Notes: generated by a model not told the origin, from the letters alone. A stretch of DNA of 64,000 nt from Aeromonas popoffii (GCF_000820025.1 NZ_CDBI01000055.1:125521-189520); one strand, 5' to 3'. Positions 16,267-26,417 are shown, counted from the stretch's first letter. Numbers and translations are program-made.

Positions 16267-18534
16267 ATGGATCTGCGCTTGTTGTCGTTTGCCCTGGGGG
16301 CAAGCTCCTCGTTACTCTGGCCATGGTTACCTTCATGGGAATGGGGGGGGCTGATGCTGCTGATCGCGCTCCCCCTCGCCTGTTATCGTTGCTGGCGTCT
16401 GCTGTTTCTGCTGCTCGGCATCCTCTGGATGCAGGTCAGTTTGCAGTACCGGCTCGCCTGGCTGGATCAGCTGGAGGCGCAGGTGAGCCATATCATAACC
16501 GCACGCTTGCAAAGTGCAGAGCCCGAGGGCGATAAATTTGTCCGGCTGCTGCTGCGGGTGGCATCCCTTGATGGCCAGGCGCTGACCCCTGAGCCGCTGG
16601 TCAGGATCAACGCCTACCAGGCCCTGCCCGCGCTGCCGGCGGGCAGCCGGATGACGCTGGTGGTCTCTCTTAAACCGGCCCATGGGCTGGCCAACGAGGC
16701 GGGAATGGATGGACGGCGTCTGTTGCTGGGCAAGGGGATCACCGCCACCGGTAACCTGCGCCGCATCATCGAGACGCAAGCCGCCGCGCCGGGCTTGCGA
16801 GAGCGCTGGCTGGCTGAGGCCGCCGCCAGTTGGCAGGGGCTTACCCATGCTCCCCTGTTGTCGGCACTCACCTTTGGCGAGCAGAGCGGTATCACGGATG
16901 AGCAGTGGACGCTGTTTCGCGGCAGCGGACTGACCCATATTATCGCCATCTCGGGCCAGCACATCGCGCTGGTGGCTGTGCTGGGCTGGTGGTTGGGGCG
17001 GCTGTTCGGGTTACGCGGGGCCATACTGGTCGCCCTGTTGTTTGCCGCTGTCTACAGCTGGTTGGCGGGATTTGCGGTGGCCACGGAGCGGGCCCTCATC
17101 ATGGTGCTGGTGTGGAGCCTGCTGCGCTGGCGCCGGCGAGAGTGGCCCGCTTATCGCATCTGGTTGTGGGCCTTTGTGGTGCTGGTGTTGTGGGATCCCT
17201 TTGCCCTCTACTCGGCCGGCTTCTGGCTCTCGTTTATGGCGGTAGCCCTGCTACTGGCGGCGGGTTATATGGAGGCCAAACCTGGTCTGGTGCGGCTGCA
17301 AGGCTTGCTGCTGATCGGCTTGCTGCCGCTGCAACTGGCGTTGTTCGAGGGGATAGCGCCGCTGGCGCTCCTGCTCAACCTGCTGGCGTTGCCGCTGTTT
17401 TGCATCGGGATCATTCCGCTGGCGCTGATCGGCGTCCTGCTGGCGCCACTCTGGGGCTGGCTGGCCCACGGCTTGTTCTGGCTGGCGGATCTGGGGTTGC
17501 AGTGGGTGTTGTGGGTGCTCACGCAACTGGCCAGTCAGTGGCAGCTCTGGTGGCCGGTGCCGGGCTGGGTGATGCCGGTGAGCGCCCTGCTGACCCTGCT
17601 CTGGGGCGCCTGGCATGTGCCGGGGGCTCGCCCGCTACTTATTCCTGTGGTCGCGGCCCTTTTGCTCGCTGCCTGGCCCACGCCAGTGCGCTGGCAAATG
17701 CGGGTGCTGGATGTGGGGCAGGGCTTGTCTGTGCTGATCACCCGAGGGGAGCGCGGTATCCTCTACGATACCGGGGATCGTTATCCCGGTGGCTACAACA
17801 TGGCGGATGCCGCTATCCTGCCGGTGCTCAACCGGCTCGATGTGCAGGTGCTGGATTATCTCATCATCAGCCACAAGGACAGGGATCATGCCGGCAACCG
17901 CCGGGCGATATTGCGGGCGCTACCGGTGCGTCATGAGCTCTCCTCGTTCGAGTTTGGCAAGATCACCACCTTGTGCCGTCGTGGCCAGCGGTGGCGCTGG
18001 CAGGGGCTCGATTTTGTCGTGCTCTGGCCCGAGCAGCCGGGGCGTGGCCACAACAACGATGGCTGCGTGTTGCAGATAAGCGACGGCAACCGGCGCATCC
18101 TGCTCAGCGCGGACATAGAGCAGGAGGCTGAACGCCGTCTGCTGGCACTGGATCGGGGCGAGCTGGCCAGTACTCTGCTGGTGAGCCCTCATCATGGCAG
18201 CCGGACCTCGTCCACCCCGGCTTTCGTCACGGCGGTGAATGCCCGCTATGTGGTGCATAGCGCAGGATTTATTAATCAGTGGGGCTTTCCCCGTCCCGAG
18301 GTGGTGGCCCGGTATCGGCAGGCCAGTCAGTGGGTCACAGGGCTGGATGGCGCCATCCTGGTTGAACCTCTGGCTGACGGACTTGGCATTCGCGCCGAGC
18401 GCGACCATGGTCCCTGGTATCGCCGGGGCGGCGCCTGGTGGCGTCCCGTGGGCTGGCCCACGTCACCCTCTGCCATGTCCCGCCCGGACCCGCAGCAGCG
18501 AGGGGCCGCTGACCCGAAGCCGGTCAGGAAATAA
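16267..18534 (+). CDS. comEC: DNA uptake channel ComEC/Rec2
   Basis: 755-residue inner-membrane protein that moves single-stranded DNA into the cytosol during natural transformation. N-terminal membrane helices flank an OB-like region (ARLQSAEPEGDKFVRLLLRV, about 80-150). The Competence domain follows (LSALTFGEQSGITDEQW, SGLTHIIAISGQHIALV) with multiple helices, then a C-terminal metallo-beta-lactamase domain (VLDVGQGLSVLITRG, IISHKDRDHAGN, VSPHHGSRTSSTPAFV). The SHxDxDH metal motif is intact. The ATG at 16267 has a poor Shine-Dalgarno; an in-frame start at 16177 would overlap the divergent gene and is not preferred. Confidence 0.92.
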   Translation: MDLRLLSFALGASSSLLWPWLPSWEWGGLMLLIALPLACYRCWRLLFLLLGILWMQVSLQYRLAWLDQLEAQVSHIITARLQSAEPEGDKFVRLLLRVASLDGQALTPEPLVRINAYQALPALPAGSRMTLVVSLKPAHGLANEAGMDGRRLLLGKGITATGNLRRIIETQAAAPGLRERWLAEAAASWQGLTHAPLLSALTFGEQSGITDEQWTLFRGSGLTHIIAISGQHIALVAVLGWWLGRLFGLRGAILVALLFAAVYSWLAGFAVATERALIMVLVWSLLRWRRREWPAYRIWLWAFVVLVLWDPFALYSAGFWLSFMAVALLLAAGYMEAKPGLVRLQGLLLIGLLPLQLALFEGIAPLALLLNLLALPLFCIGIIPLALIGVLLAPLWGWLAHGLFWLADLGLQWVLWVLTQLASQWQLWWPVPGWVMPVSALLTLLWGAWHVPGARPLLIPVVAALLLAAWPTPVRWQMRVLDVGQGLSVLITRGERGILYDTGDRYPGGYNMADAAILPVLNRLDVQVLDYLIISHKDRDHAGNRRAILRALPVRHELSSFEFGKITTLCRRGQRWRWQGLDFVVLWPEQPGRGHNNDGCVLQISDGNRRILLSADIEQEAERRLLALDRGELASTLLVSPHHGSRTSSTPAFVTAVNARYVVHSAGFINQWGFPRPEVVARYRQASQWVTGLDGAILVEPLADGLGIRAERDHGPWYRRGGAWWRPVGWPTSPSAMSRPDPQQRGAADPKPVRK

Positions 18535-18565
18535 TCCATCATCTCCCTCTGTATGGAACCGGGTG

Positions 18566-18716
18566 TTGGCTGTCAAGATGGCGATGCTGGGTGGATGCGC
18601 AAGTGTTGGCGAGGGCATTAATCCGTCATTTCCCGTTATGACTCTGGCTCTCGAGATGGCGGTGCTTGGTGGATGCCCAAGCTTTGGCTAGAATACCCCG
18701 TCATTTCCCTTATTAA
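18566..18716 (+). repeat. Imperfect tandem repeat (period 78 bp) upstream of msbA
   Basis: Two copies, about 18566-18642 and 18644-18716. Shared landmarks (ATGGCGATGCTGGGTGGATG versus ATGGCGGTGCTTGGTGGATG, then CCGTCATTTCCC) are offset by 78 bases. The second copy carries the intact-looking promoter; in the first the -10 equivalent is GAGGGC. Confidence 0.75.
18666..18694 (+). promoter_or_regulatory. Candidate promoter for msbA-lpxK
   Basis: TTGGTG (18666-18671) and TAGAAT (18689-18694) with 17 bases between them, 31 bases before the msbA ATG. It lies in the second copy of the 78-base tandem repeat. Confidence 0.6.
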
Positions 18717-18725
18717 CGGCTATTC

Positions 18726-20495
18726 ATGCAACAAGAAACCTCACAAGACAGCTGGCCCATTTTCAAGCGTCTGCTCGGTTATGTCCGGGATCGCAAGCTG
18801 GGTCTGGTCGGCGGCATCATAGGGATGCTGGGCTATGCCGCTGTGGATACCACCTTCGTCTACTCCATCAAGCCACTGATCGATCAGGGCCTCAATGGCA
18901 ATGATAGTAACGTATTGAAATGGATGCCTTTCTTCGTGCTCGGCATCGTTGCCCTGCGTGGCTGCGCTACCTTCCTATCCAACTATTGCATGGCCTGGGT
19001 CGGCAACCATGTTGTGATGCGACTGCAACAGCAGGTGTTCCGCCACCTGATGGCCATGCCCATGAGCTTCTTCGACCGCCAGAACACCGGCAACCTGCTG
19101 GCCAAGGTGACCTATGACGCCAGCCAGGTCTCCTCTGCCGCCAGTTCAACGCTGGTCTCGCTGGTGCGGGAAGGGGCAACCGTGGTCGGTCTGCTCGGTC
19201 TTATGTTCTGGCACTCCTGGCAGTTGTCGGTGATCTTCCTGGTGGTGGGCCCTTTGGTGGGCATTCTGATTGGCCTCATCAGCCGTCGTTTTCGCAAGAT
19301 AAGCCGCCACATCCAGCAGGCGGTGGGTGACATCACCACCTCGACCGAGCAGATGCTCAAGGGTCACAAAGAGGTGCTGATGTTCGGTGGCCAGCAGGTC
19401 GAAGAGAAACGCTTCTTCTGCGTCAGCAACCGCATGCGCCAGCAGACCATGAAGATGGTCGCCGCCGATGCCATCGGCAGCCCCATCGTGCAGATGGTGG
19501 CCTCCATTGCCCTGGCCGTGTTCCTCTACGTGGCCACCATAGATTCGGTCAAGGCGACCCTGACTGCGGGTACCTTCACCGTCATGGTCACCTCCATGAT
19601 GATGCTGCTCAAGCCACTCAAAAGTCTGACCGACGTGAACAACCAGTTCCAGCGCGGTATCACTGCCTGTCAGAGCCTGTTCGGTCTGCTCGACACCTCC
19701 CCGGAAGAGGATACCGGTACCCGTACCCTGGATCGCGCCCGTGGCGAGATCGAGTTTCGCAACGTCACCTTTACCTACCCGACCAAGGACATGCCAGCGC
19801 TGAACAACGTCAGCTTCAAGGTGGAAGCGGGTAAGTCCGTGGCCCTGGTGGGGCGCTCCGGCTCTGGCAAGAGCACCATCGCCAGCCTGTTGACCCGTTT
19901 CTACGACGTAGAGCAGGGCGAGATCCTGCTGGATGGTGTCAATATTCGCGAGTACCGCCTGAGCGAGCTGCGCAAACAGTACGCTCTGGTCTCCCAGCAC
20001 GTGCACCTGTTCAACGACACGGTCGCCAGCAACATCGCCTATGCGGCGGAAGAGCGTTACAGCCTGGAAGAGATCCAGCAGGCGGCCCGTATTGCCCATG
20101 CCGACGAGTTCGTCAGCAAGATGACGCTGGGTTACGAGACCGTGGTCGGTGAGAACGGAGCGTCACTGTCCGGTGGTCAGCGTCAGCGTATTGCCATTGC
20201 CCGTGCCCTGCTGCGCGATGCCCCCGTGTTGCTGCTGGATGAGGCGACCTCGGCGCTCGATACCGAGTCCGAGCGTCACATCCAGGCTGCCATCGACGAG
20301 CTGTGCAAGGCGCGCACCTCGCTGGTGATCGCTCACCGCCTCTCCACCATAGAGAAGGCGGACGAGATCCTGGTGATCGACGAGGGTCATATTGTCGAAC
20401 GTGGCAACCATGCAGTCCTGATGGCCAACCAGGGCACTTATGCCCAGCTGCGCGCCATCCAGTTTGGTAACGTTGCTGCGGGTAACAAGGGCTAA
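18726..20495 (+). CDS. msbA: Lipid A export ABC transporter MsbA
   Basis: 589-residue homodimeric ABC exporter that flips lipid A core across the inner membrane. Six transmembrane helices (about 20-310) precede the nucleotide-binding domain: Walker A GRSGSGKST, Q-loop LVSQHVHLF, signature LSGGQRQRIAIARALL, Walker B VLLLDEATSALD, H-loop IAHRLSTIE. Its stop overlaps the lpxK start (TAATG), so the two are coupled, as in E. coli where both are needed for lipid A maturation and export. Confidence 0.96.
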   Translation: MQQETSQDSWPIFKRLLGYVRDRKLGLVGGIIGMLGYAAVDTTFVYSIKPLIDQGLNGNDSNVLKWMPFFVLGIVALRGCATFLSNYCMAWVGNHVVMRLQQQVFRHLMAMPMSFFDRQNTGNLLAKVTYDASQVSSAASSTLVSLVREGATVVGLLGLMFWHSWQLSVIFLVVGPLVGILIGLISRRFRKISRHIQQAVGDITTSTEQMLKGHKEVLMFGGQQVEEKRFFCVSNRMRQQTMKMVAADAIGSPIVQMVASIALAVFLYVATIDSVKATLTAGTFTVMVTSMMMLLKPLKSLTDVNNQFQRGITACQSLFGLLDTSPEEDTGTRTLDRARGEIEFRNVTFTYPTKDMPALNNVSFKVEAGKSVALVGRSGSGKSTIASLLTRFYDVEQGEILLDGVNIREYRLSELRKQYALVSQHVHLFNDTVASNIAYAAEERYSLEEIQQAARIAHADEFVSKMTLGYETVVGENGASLSGGQRQRIAIARALLRDAPVLLLDEATSALDTESERHIQAAIDELCKARTSLVIAHRLSTIEKADEILVIDEGHIVERGNHAVLMANQGTYAQLRAIQFGNVAAGNKG

Positions 20496-21490
20496 TGCTG
20501 CAGCAACTCTGGTATGGCCAGAGCCGCTGGCGCTGGTTGCTGGCCCCTGTTGCCCTGCTGTTTGCCATTATCAGCGGTGCCCGTCGCGTCGCCTATCGGC
20601 GTGGCTGGTTCAAGGCCTATCGGGCCAGGCTGCCGGTGATCGTCGTGGGCAATATCTCGGTGGGCGGCAACGGCAAGACCCCGGTCGTGGTCTGGCTGGT
20701 GGAACAGCTGCAAGCCCGCGGGTTCAGGCCCGGGGTGGTGAGTCGCGGCTATGGTGGCAAGGCGCCCTATTATCCCTACCGGCTCGATGCCAACAGCAGC
20801 ACGGCGCAGGCGGGTGATGAGCCCGTGCTCATCGCCCGTCGCTGTGGCTGTCCCGTGGTGGTAGCACCGAAGCGGGCCGATGCGGTGCGTCTGCTGGAAC
20901 AAGGTGGCGAGGTGGACATCATCATCACAGATGACGGCCTGCAGCACTATGGACTGGCACGCGACATCGAACTGGTGGTGGTGGACGGGGTACGCCGTTT
21001 TGGTAACGCCTGCCTGCTACCCATGGGGCCGCTGCGCGAACCCGTGACCCGGCTTAAACGGGTGGATGCCATCCTCTGCAACGGCGGTACGCCAGCCAGA
21101 GGGGAGTATCCCATGCGGCTGGTGGCCGATGTGCCGCGCCGGGTGCGCGATGACGTGCCCGCCAGCGGGCCCTTGCCCCGCGTTGTGGATGCCCTGGCCG
21201 GTATAGGCCATCCCCCCCGCTTCTTCGCCACTCTGACCAGTCTTGGTTATGAGCTTCAGCAGAGCGTCGGTTATGCGGATCATCAAGCGTTTGAGCGGGA
21301 TGAATTGCTCGCCCGCTTCGGCGAGCGGGCGCTGCTGATGACCGAAAAAGACGCGGTCAAGTGTCGGGGATTTGCGCTGGAAAACTGGTGGTATCTGCCG
21401 GTCAGTGCCGAGTTGCCTGCCTCTTTGCTCGACAGTCTGTTGCAGAAATTGAATCTGGCAAGGGCGCCCGCTGCCGGCTCTGAACACTGA
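20495..21490 (+). CDS. lpxK: Tetraacyldisaccharide 4'-kinase LpxK
   Basis: 331-residue membrane-associated kinase that phosphorylates the 4' position of the lipid A disaccharide. An N-terminal hydrophobic anchor (about 10-35) is followed by the P-loop VGNISVGGNGKTPVVVWLVE, GVVSRGYGGKA, AGDEPVLIARR, DDGLQHYGLARDIELVVVDG and MTEKDAVKC signatures, as in E. coli LpxK. It is translationally coupled to msbA. A weak hairpin with a T run (21553-21577, GAGCC/GGCTC then GTTTTT) follows. Confidence 0.95.
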   Translation: MLQQLWYGQSRWRWLLAPVALLFAIISGARRVAYRRGWFKAYRARLPVIVVGNISVGGNGKTPVVVWLVEQLQARGFRPGVVSRGYGGKAPYYPYRLDANSSTAQAGDEPVLIARRCGCPVVVAPKRADAVRLLEQGGEVDIIITDDGLQHYGLARDIELVVVDGVRRFGNACLLPMGPLREPVTRLKRVDAILCNGGTPARGEYPMRLVADVPRRVRDDVPASGPLPRVVDALAGIGHPPRFFATLTSLGYELQQSVGYADHQAFERDELLARFGERALLMTEKDAVKCRGFALENWWYLPVSAELPASLLDSLLQKLNLARAPAAGSEH

Positions 21491-21507
21491 AGGGTGGCAT
21501 GACCCGG

Positions 21508-21715
21508 CATGCTGGCTTGTCCGACATCATGGCACGTTCGACAGAGTGGAAGGAGCCGCGAGTTGGCTCACGTTTTTAGACTATTAATGGCTCGACATCA
21601 TAGCGTGCCCGGCATCCTGGCCCGCTCGAGATAGTCGCTTGCTCGACATCGTTGAAGGAGTTTCGTTTTGGCACTGGATATCAAATTGCTCGACATCATC
21701 GCCTGCCCGGTTTGC
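21508..21715 (+). repeat. Degenerate repeats of the ycaR 5' coding segment
   Basis: The motif CTCGACATCATNGCNTGCCCGG, which inside ycaR encodes LLDIIACP (about 21685-21712), occurs in decayed form upstream: near 21510 (TGTCCGACATCATGGCACG), 21588 (GGCTCGACATCATAGCGTGC) and 21642 (TTGCTCGACATCGTTG). The gap between lpxK and ycaR therefore seems built of old partial duplications of the gene start. Confidence 0.5.
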
Positions 21716-21856
21716 AAGGGAAAGCTGCACTACAACAAGGCCGTACACGAGCTGGTCTGCCGTTTCGACAAGCTGGCCTATCCGCTGGAGGAGGGGATCC
21801 CTGTGCTGCTGGAGAATCGCGCCCGTCATCTTAATAGCGACGAGATGCCGTCATGA
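21668..21856 (+). CDS. ycaR: UPF0434/Trm112-like protein YcaR
   Basis: 62 residues from a TTG start. The Trm112-like sequence [16 protein letters not shown]...[26 protein letters not shown] matches E. coli YcaR closely in length and layout. Two zinc-type cysteines (CPVC) are present, but the second pair is reduced to one Cys (LVC). It sits in the conserved lpxK-ycaR-kdsB order and overlaps kdsB by four bases (ATGA). Function is unknown; Trm112 relatives act as activators or chaperones of partner enzymes. GAAGGAG lies upstream of the TTG. Confidence 0.9.
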   Translation: MALDIKLLDIIACPVCKGKLHYNKAVHELVCRFDKLAYPLEEGIPVLLENRARHLNSDEMPS

Positions 21857-22632
21857 GTTTCGTGGTGATCATTCCTGCCCGCTACGCCTCCACCCGCTTG
21901 CCGGGCAAGCCGCTGGCCGACATCCATGGCAAGCCCATGGTGCAGCACGTGGTGGAAAAGGCCCTGCAATCCGGTGCGGATCGGGTGATCGTCGCCACCG
22001 ATGACGAGCGGGTACGCAGCGCGCTGGCCTCCTGCGCCGCGCTCGCAGGCTTTGAGGTGTGCATGACCTCGCAGGATCACCAGTCCGGCACTGAGCGTCT
22101 GGCGGAAGTGTGCCGCCACTACGGCTTTGCCAGCGATACCATCATCGTCAATGTGCAGGGGGATGAGCCGCTCATTCCGCCAGCCATCATACGTCAGGTG
22201 GCCGATAACCTGGCCGCTGCGACGGCGCCCATGGCTACCCTCTCGGTGCCCATCGTGGATGTGGAGGAGGCGTTCAATCCCAACGCGGTCAAGGTCGTGA
22301 CTGACAAGGATGGTTACGCCCTCTACTTCAGTCGCGCTTGCATTCCCTGGGACAGGGATCGCTTTGCTGCCAGTGATCGCGCTGTTGGGCGCCACGAGCA
22401 GATTGGCGGCCACTATCAGCGTCATATCGGCATCTACGCCTATCGCGCCGGATTTATCCAGCGCTATGTGGACTGGGCACCGAGCGTGCTGGAGCAGGTT
22501 GAGGCGCTGGAGCAGCTGCGGGTGCTCTGGTACGGGGAGAAGATCCACGTGGCCCAGGCGCTGCAAGCACCGCCGGTTGGGGTGGATACCCAGGCCGATC
22601 TGGACAAGGTGCGTGCGCTGCTGGCGAACTGA
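21853..22632 (+). CDS. kdsB: CMP-KDO synthetase KdsB
   Basis: 259-residue cytidylyltransferase that activates KDO with CTP for lipopolysaccharide inner core synthesis in the cytosol. Motifs: [21 protein letters not shown] (nucleotide-binding loop), [68 protein letters not shown]. All are hallmark KdsB signatures. It is the last gene of the lipid A/KDO cluster, followed by an intrinsic terminator. Confidence 0.96.
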   Translation: MSFVVIIPARYASTRLPGKPLADIHGKPMVQHVVEKALQSGADRVIVATDDERVRSALASCAALAGFEVCMTSQDHQSGTERLAEVCRHYGFASDTIIVNVQGDEPLIPPAIIRQVADNLAAATAPMATLSVPIVDVEEAFNPNAVKVVTDKDGYALYFSRACIPWDRDRFAASDRAVGRHEQIGGHYQRHIGIYAYRAGFIQRYVDWAPSVLEQVEALEQLRVLWYGEKIHVAQALQAPPVGVDTQADLDKVRALLAN

Positions 22633-22657
22633 TGCCAGCACCACCGATGTGACTCTG

Positions 22658-22683
22658 AACGGTGCCTGCGGGCGCCGTTTTTT
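22658..22683 (+). terminator. Rho-independent terminator of kdsB
   Basis: AACGGTGCC pairs with GGCGCCGTT around TGCG and is followed by a run of T residues. Confidence 0.92.
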
Positions 22684-22843
22684 GTGTTGAATCCTTACAT
22701 AATTATTTGATTACAAACGTCATTTATGAGCACTTTCAAACTTTTCCCGCCCATGGTTTGCCAAACCAGCGAGTTTGGTTATGATGCAAGACGCCGTGTT
22801 AACCCTAACTGGCATATAACGAGATAAAAAACGGGGTGTTTGG

Positions 22844-23488
22844 GTGATAAATGTATTCCTGGTCGATGATCATGAGTTGGTGCGTACAGGGATAAGACGC
22901 ATTTTGGAAGATGTCCGCGGGATTAAGGTGGTGGGCGAGGTGCAGAGCGGGGAAGCTGCAGTTACCTTCTGTCGTCAGCACCATCCAGACGTGATCCTGA
23001 TGGACATGAACATGCCGGGCATCGGCGGCCTGGAGGCGACCCGCAAGATACTGCGGATCCGGCCCGATGTGCGCATCATAGTGCTGACCATTCATTCAGA
23101 AAATCCCTTTCCCACCAAGGTGATGCAGGCGGGTGCCGCCGGTTATCTCACCAAGGGCGCCGCCCCGGACGAGATGATCCACGCCATTCGCTTGGTGCAC
23201 TCGGGCCAGCGTTACATCTCCCCGGAGATCGCCCAGCAGATGGCCCTCAGCCAGTTTGCGTCGGCGGATGAAAATCCCTTCAAGTCCCTTTCCGAGCGCG
23301 AGCTGCAGATCATGATGATGATCACCAAGGGCCAGAAGGTGACCGACATCTCCGAGCAGCTGAACCTGAGCCCGAAGACGGTCAACAGCTACCGTTACCG
23401 CCTGTTCAGCAAACTCAACATCAACGGTGATGTGGAGCTGACCCATCTGGCCATTCGCTATGGCATGCTGGACGCCGACACCCTGTAA
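22844..23488 (+). CDS. uvrY: Response regulator UvrY (GacA/VarA family)
   Basis: 214-residue NarL-type response regulator. Receiver: D8-D9 pair, D54 in VILMDMNMPG, the GYLTKGA Lys. HTH: LSERELQIMMMITKGQKV...LNLSPKTVNSYRYRLFSKL. Sequence and the following uvrC identify it as UvrY/GacA, the BarA-partner regulator that drives CsrB-type small RNAs. The start is GTG at 22844 with AACGGGG upstream. It is separated from uvrC by a strong terminator and a 129-base gap, so uvrC is at least partly independently expressed. Confidence 0.94.
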   Translation: MINVFLVDDHELVRTGIRRILEDVRGIKVVGEVQSGEAAVTFCRQHHPDVILMDMNMPGIGGLEATRKILRIRPDVRIIVLTIHSENPFPTKVMQAGAAGYLTKGAAPDEMIHAIRLVHSGQRYISPEIAQQMALSQFASADENPFKSLSERELQIMMMITKGQKVTDISEQLNLSPKTVNSYRYRLFSKLNINGDVELTHLAIRYGMLDADTL

Positions 23489-23505
23489 GCGGGTGGCGGG
23501 GAGTC

Positions 23506-23531
23506 AAAAAGGCGGCGGGTGCCGCCTTTTT
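23506..23531 (+). terminator. Rho-independent terminator of uvrY
   Basis: AAAAAGGCGGC pairs perfectly with GCCGCCTTTTT around GGGT. It is symmetric, so it could act in both directions. Confidence 0.92.
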
Positions 23532-23617
23532 GCATGTCGCTGGCCTGGCGCAGTATGCTCTCCCCGTTGATGTTGATCTCTATCGTTTTCGCCCCTTTGT
23601 GTTGAGCCGAGTAGCTG

Positions 23618-25471
23618 ATGACCCTTTCTCCCGAGCCCCTTTTTGACAGCAAGGCCTTTCTGAGTGCCGTGACTCACCAGAGCGGTGTCTACCGCATGTA
23701 TGACAGCGGTGGCACCGTCATCTATGTGGGCAAGGCCAAGGATCTGAAAAAACGGCTCGCCTCCTACTTTCGCACCCGGGTCGACAGCATCAAGACCCAC
23801 ACCCTGGTACGCCAGATCGCCGATATCCAGGTGATGGTGACCCACACGGAGACAGAGGCGCTGATCCTCGAGCACAACCTCATCAAGCAGTACCAGCCGC
23901 GCTACAACGTGCTGCTGCGGGACGATAAATCCTACCCCTGGATCATTATCACAGGGCACCAGCACCCCCGCATCGGCGTCCATCGCGGTGCCCGCAAGGT
24001 GAAGGGGGAGTACTTCGGCCCTTACCCATCGGGCGGCGCCGTGCGCGAAAGCCTGCATTTGATGCAGAAGATCTTCCCGGTGCGCCAGTGTGAGGATGCT
24101 GTCTATGCCAACCGCACCCGTCCCTGCCTGCTCTATCAGCTCAAACGCTGCGCTGGCCCTTGCGTGGCGGGGCTGGTGAGCGAGGCGGAATATGCCCAGC
24201 AGGTGGAGCTGGCCAAGCTGTTTCTGGCGGGCAAAAATCAGCAGGTGATAGGGGAGCTGGTGGGCAAGATGGAGTCCGCCAGCGGCGATCTGCGCTTCGA
24301 GGATGCGGCTCGCTACCGGGATCAGATCCAGGCGCTGCGCCGGGTGACCGAGCAGCAGTCGGTGAGTGGCAACGTGCTCGATGAACTGGATGTGGTGGGG
24401 GTGGCATTTGAGCAAGGCGCGGCCTGTATCCATGTGCTCTTCATTCGTCAGGGCAAGGTGCTCGGCTCGCGTAGCTATTTCCCCAAGGTGCCGAGCGATA
24501 CGCCCCTCGAGGAGGTGGTGCAATCCTTCCTGCTGCAGTTCTATCTGTCGGGGCAGGGGGGCAGGCAGATCCCGAGCGAGGTGTTGCTGGACGTAGCCCT
24601 CGAGGACGAGAGCGTGATTGCCGAGACCCTGAGCCAGACCGCCGGTTACAAGGTGCGGGTGGTGAGCCGTACCCGCGCCGAGCGGGCCCGCTTCATCAAG
24701 CTTGCCTCCATCAATGCGCAGACGGCGCTGCGTTCGCGCCTCGCCCACAAGAGCACCACCACGGCCCGCTTCAGCCAGCTGGAGGAGCTGCTGGAGCTGG
24801 AGCATCCCATCGCCCGCATGGAGTGTTACGACATCTCCCACACCATGGGGGAGCGCACCGTGGCGTCCTGCGTGGTGTTCAACCGGGAGGGGCCGCTCTC
24901 TTCGGAATACCGCCGTTTCAATATCGACGGCATCACGGGGGGGGATGACTACGCCGCCATGGAGCAGGTGCTGGAGCGGCGCTTTGGCAAGCTGCAGGAG
25001 CCGGACAAGGTGCCGGACGTGCTGTTTATCGACGGTGGCCTCGGCCAATTGCGCCGCGCCGAGGAGATCCTGGCCCGTCAGCTGGAGTTCCTCGGCGGCA
25101 AATACCCGCTGCTGGTGGGCATCGCCAAGGGGGTGACTCGCAAGGCGGGGCTGGAGACTCTGATCATGGGGGAGAGCCACGAAGAGCTGCACTTGCCGGC
25201 AGATATGCCCGCTTTGCACCTTATTCAGCATATTCGCGATGAATCTCACCGTTTTGCCATCACGGGCCACCGAGCCAGACGAGCCAAGGCCCGCACCACC
25301 AGTACTCTGGAGGATATTCCGGGGGTGGGGCCCAAGCGTCGTCAGGCACTGCTCAAGTATCTGGGCGGGCTGCAGGAGGTGAAAAAGGCCGGGGTGGATG
25401 AGCTGGCCAAGGTACCCGGCATCAGCCAGGAGCTGGCCCAGTCCATTCATGATGCCCTGCACTCGCTCTGA
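23618..25471 (+). CDS. uvrC: Excinuclease ABC subunit C, UvrC
   Basis: 617-residue nucleotide excision repair nuclease that makes both incisions with UvrB. N-terminal GIY-YIG domain ([26 protein letters not shown], residues 15-95), Cys-rich segment (CAGPCVAGL), UVR motif (about 205-240, [11 protein letters not shown]), RNase H-like C-terminal nuclease domain ([49 protein letters not shown]) and tandem helix-hairpin-helix ([21 protein letters not shown]). A 10 bp stem (GCTCTGAGCC with its complement, 25465-25493) spans the stop codon. Confidence 0.97.
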   Translation: MTLSPEPLFDSKAFLSAVTHQSGVYRMYDSGGTVIYVGKAKDLKKRLASYFRTRVDSIKTHTLVRQIADIQVMVTHTETEALILEHNLIKQYQPRYNVLLRDDKSYPWIIITGHQHPRIGVHRGARKVKGEYFGPYPSGGAVRESLHLMQKIFPVRQCEDAVYANRTRPCLLYQLKRCAGPCVAGLVSEAEYAQQVELAKLFLAGKNQQVIGELVGKMESASGDLRFEDAARYRDQIQALRRVTEQQSVSGNVLDELDVVGVAFEQGAACIHVLFIRQGKVLGSRSYFPKVPSDTPLEEVVQSFLLQFYLSGQGGRQIPSEVLLDVALEDESVIAETLSQTAGYKVRVVSRTRAERARFIKLASINAQTALRSRLAHKSTTTARFSQLEELLELEHPIARMECYDISHTMGERTVASCVVFNREGPLSSEYRRFNIDGITGGDDYAAMEQVLERRFGKLQEPDKVPDVLFIDGGLGQLRRAEEILARQLEFLGGKYPLLVGIAKGVTRKAGLETLIMGESHEELHLPADMPALHLIQHIRDESHRFAITGHRARRAKARTTSTLEDIPGVGPKRRQALLKYLGGLQEVKKAGVDELAKVPGISQELAQSIHDALHSL

Positions 25472-25714
25472 GCCGGGGGGCTGGGCTCAGAGCACTCGGC
25501 ATTCAACCCAGCTCATCCAATTAGCTCTGAATCGTGGCCGCAATCCCGCCTCGGGATGCACAAGAGCCGTGACGCAGGGGGCCCGCAAATGCCATAATGG
25601 CCCGCATCCTGAGGTTGTTGATGGATTAATAGACCAAGGCGGGCGCCAGTCCGGTTGCATCCGTGATCGGCTTGGGGCTACCATGTAGCGGCATACAAGA
25701 AGTGGCTGAAAATA

Positions 25715-26269
25715 ATGACAAATATTCCTAACCTGCTGACGTTTTTTCGGATCTTGCTCATCCCCGTCTTCGTCATCCTGTTCTATGTACCCTATCAGTG
25801 GTCCTATCTGGCGGCAGCCCTCGTCTTCATTCTGGCGGCTGCGACCGACTGGTTTGATGGCTACCTTGCCCGCAAGCTGAACCAGTCCACCGCCTTCGGC
25901 GCTTTCCTCGATCCGGTCGCCGACAAGATCATGGTGGCGGCGGCGCTGGTGGTCATTGTCGAACACTACAACACCATCTGGGTCACCATCCCCGCCATGA
26001 CCATGATTGGCCGCGAGATCATCATCTCCGCCCTGCGTGAATGGATGGCCGAGCTCGGCAAACGCTCCTCGGTGGCTGTCAGCTGGATTGGCAAGTGGAA
26101 GACCATGATCCAGATGGTGTCGCTCACCGGCCTCATCTGGCAGTACGACATCTGGATGGTATGGCTCGCCTACGTGCTGCTTTATGTGGCCACTGTGCTT
26201 ACCTTCTGGTCCATGTTCCAGTACATGAAGGCCGCCTGGGGCGATCTGACCTACCACTCCCGCTTCTAG
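25715..26269 (+). CDS. pgsA: Phosphatidylglycerophosphate synthase PgsA
   Basis: 184-residue CDP-alcohol phosphotransferase that joins CDP-diacylglycerol and glycerol-3-phosphate in the inner membrane. The family motif D-G-x2-A-R-x8-G-x3-D-x3-D is visible as [26 protein letters not shown] (only its key residues are needed: DG, AR, G, D, D). Four or more membrane helices and the start [16 protein letters not shown] are typical. As in E. coli it precedes the tRNA Gly-Cys-Leu operon. Confidence 0.96.
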   Translation: MTNIPNLLTFFRILLIPVFVILFYVPYQWSYLAAALVFILAAATDWFDGYLARKLNQSTAFGAFLDPVADKIMVAAALVVIVEHYNTIWVTIPAMTMIGREIIISALREWMAELGKRSSVAVSWIGKWKTMIQMVSLTGLIWQYDIWMVWLAYVLLYVATVLTFWSMFQYMKAAWGDLTYHSRF

Positions 26270-26389
26270 TGTCTGCCTGGCATAAAGCATCGTTTCCCCG
26301 TCGTTGGGGCAGGGAAACGATCATGAGTGGTAAAAGTGCAGTGAAAGGGTAAAAAACACCCGAACGATCAGGGTATTAAACATTTTTGG

Positions 26390-26417
26390 TTGACTGGGCG
26401 AGGAACATCGCTAGAAT
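26390..26417 (+). promoter_or_regulatory. Promoter of the tRNA Gly-Cys-Leu operon
   Basis: TTGACT (26390-26395), 16-base spacer, TAGAAT (26412-26417), followed by a GC-rich discriminator (GCGTCCTCG) as expected for a stable-RNA promoter under stringent control. Confidence 0.8.

Noticed and set aside
23504-25462. 652-codon minus-strand open frame antisense to uvrC
   Set aside because: It mirrors the uvrC coding sequence and shows no family motif; high-GC antisense frames often stay open.
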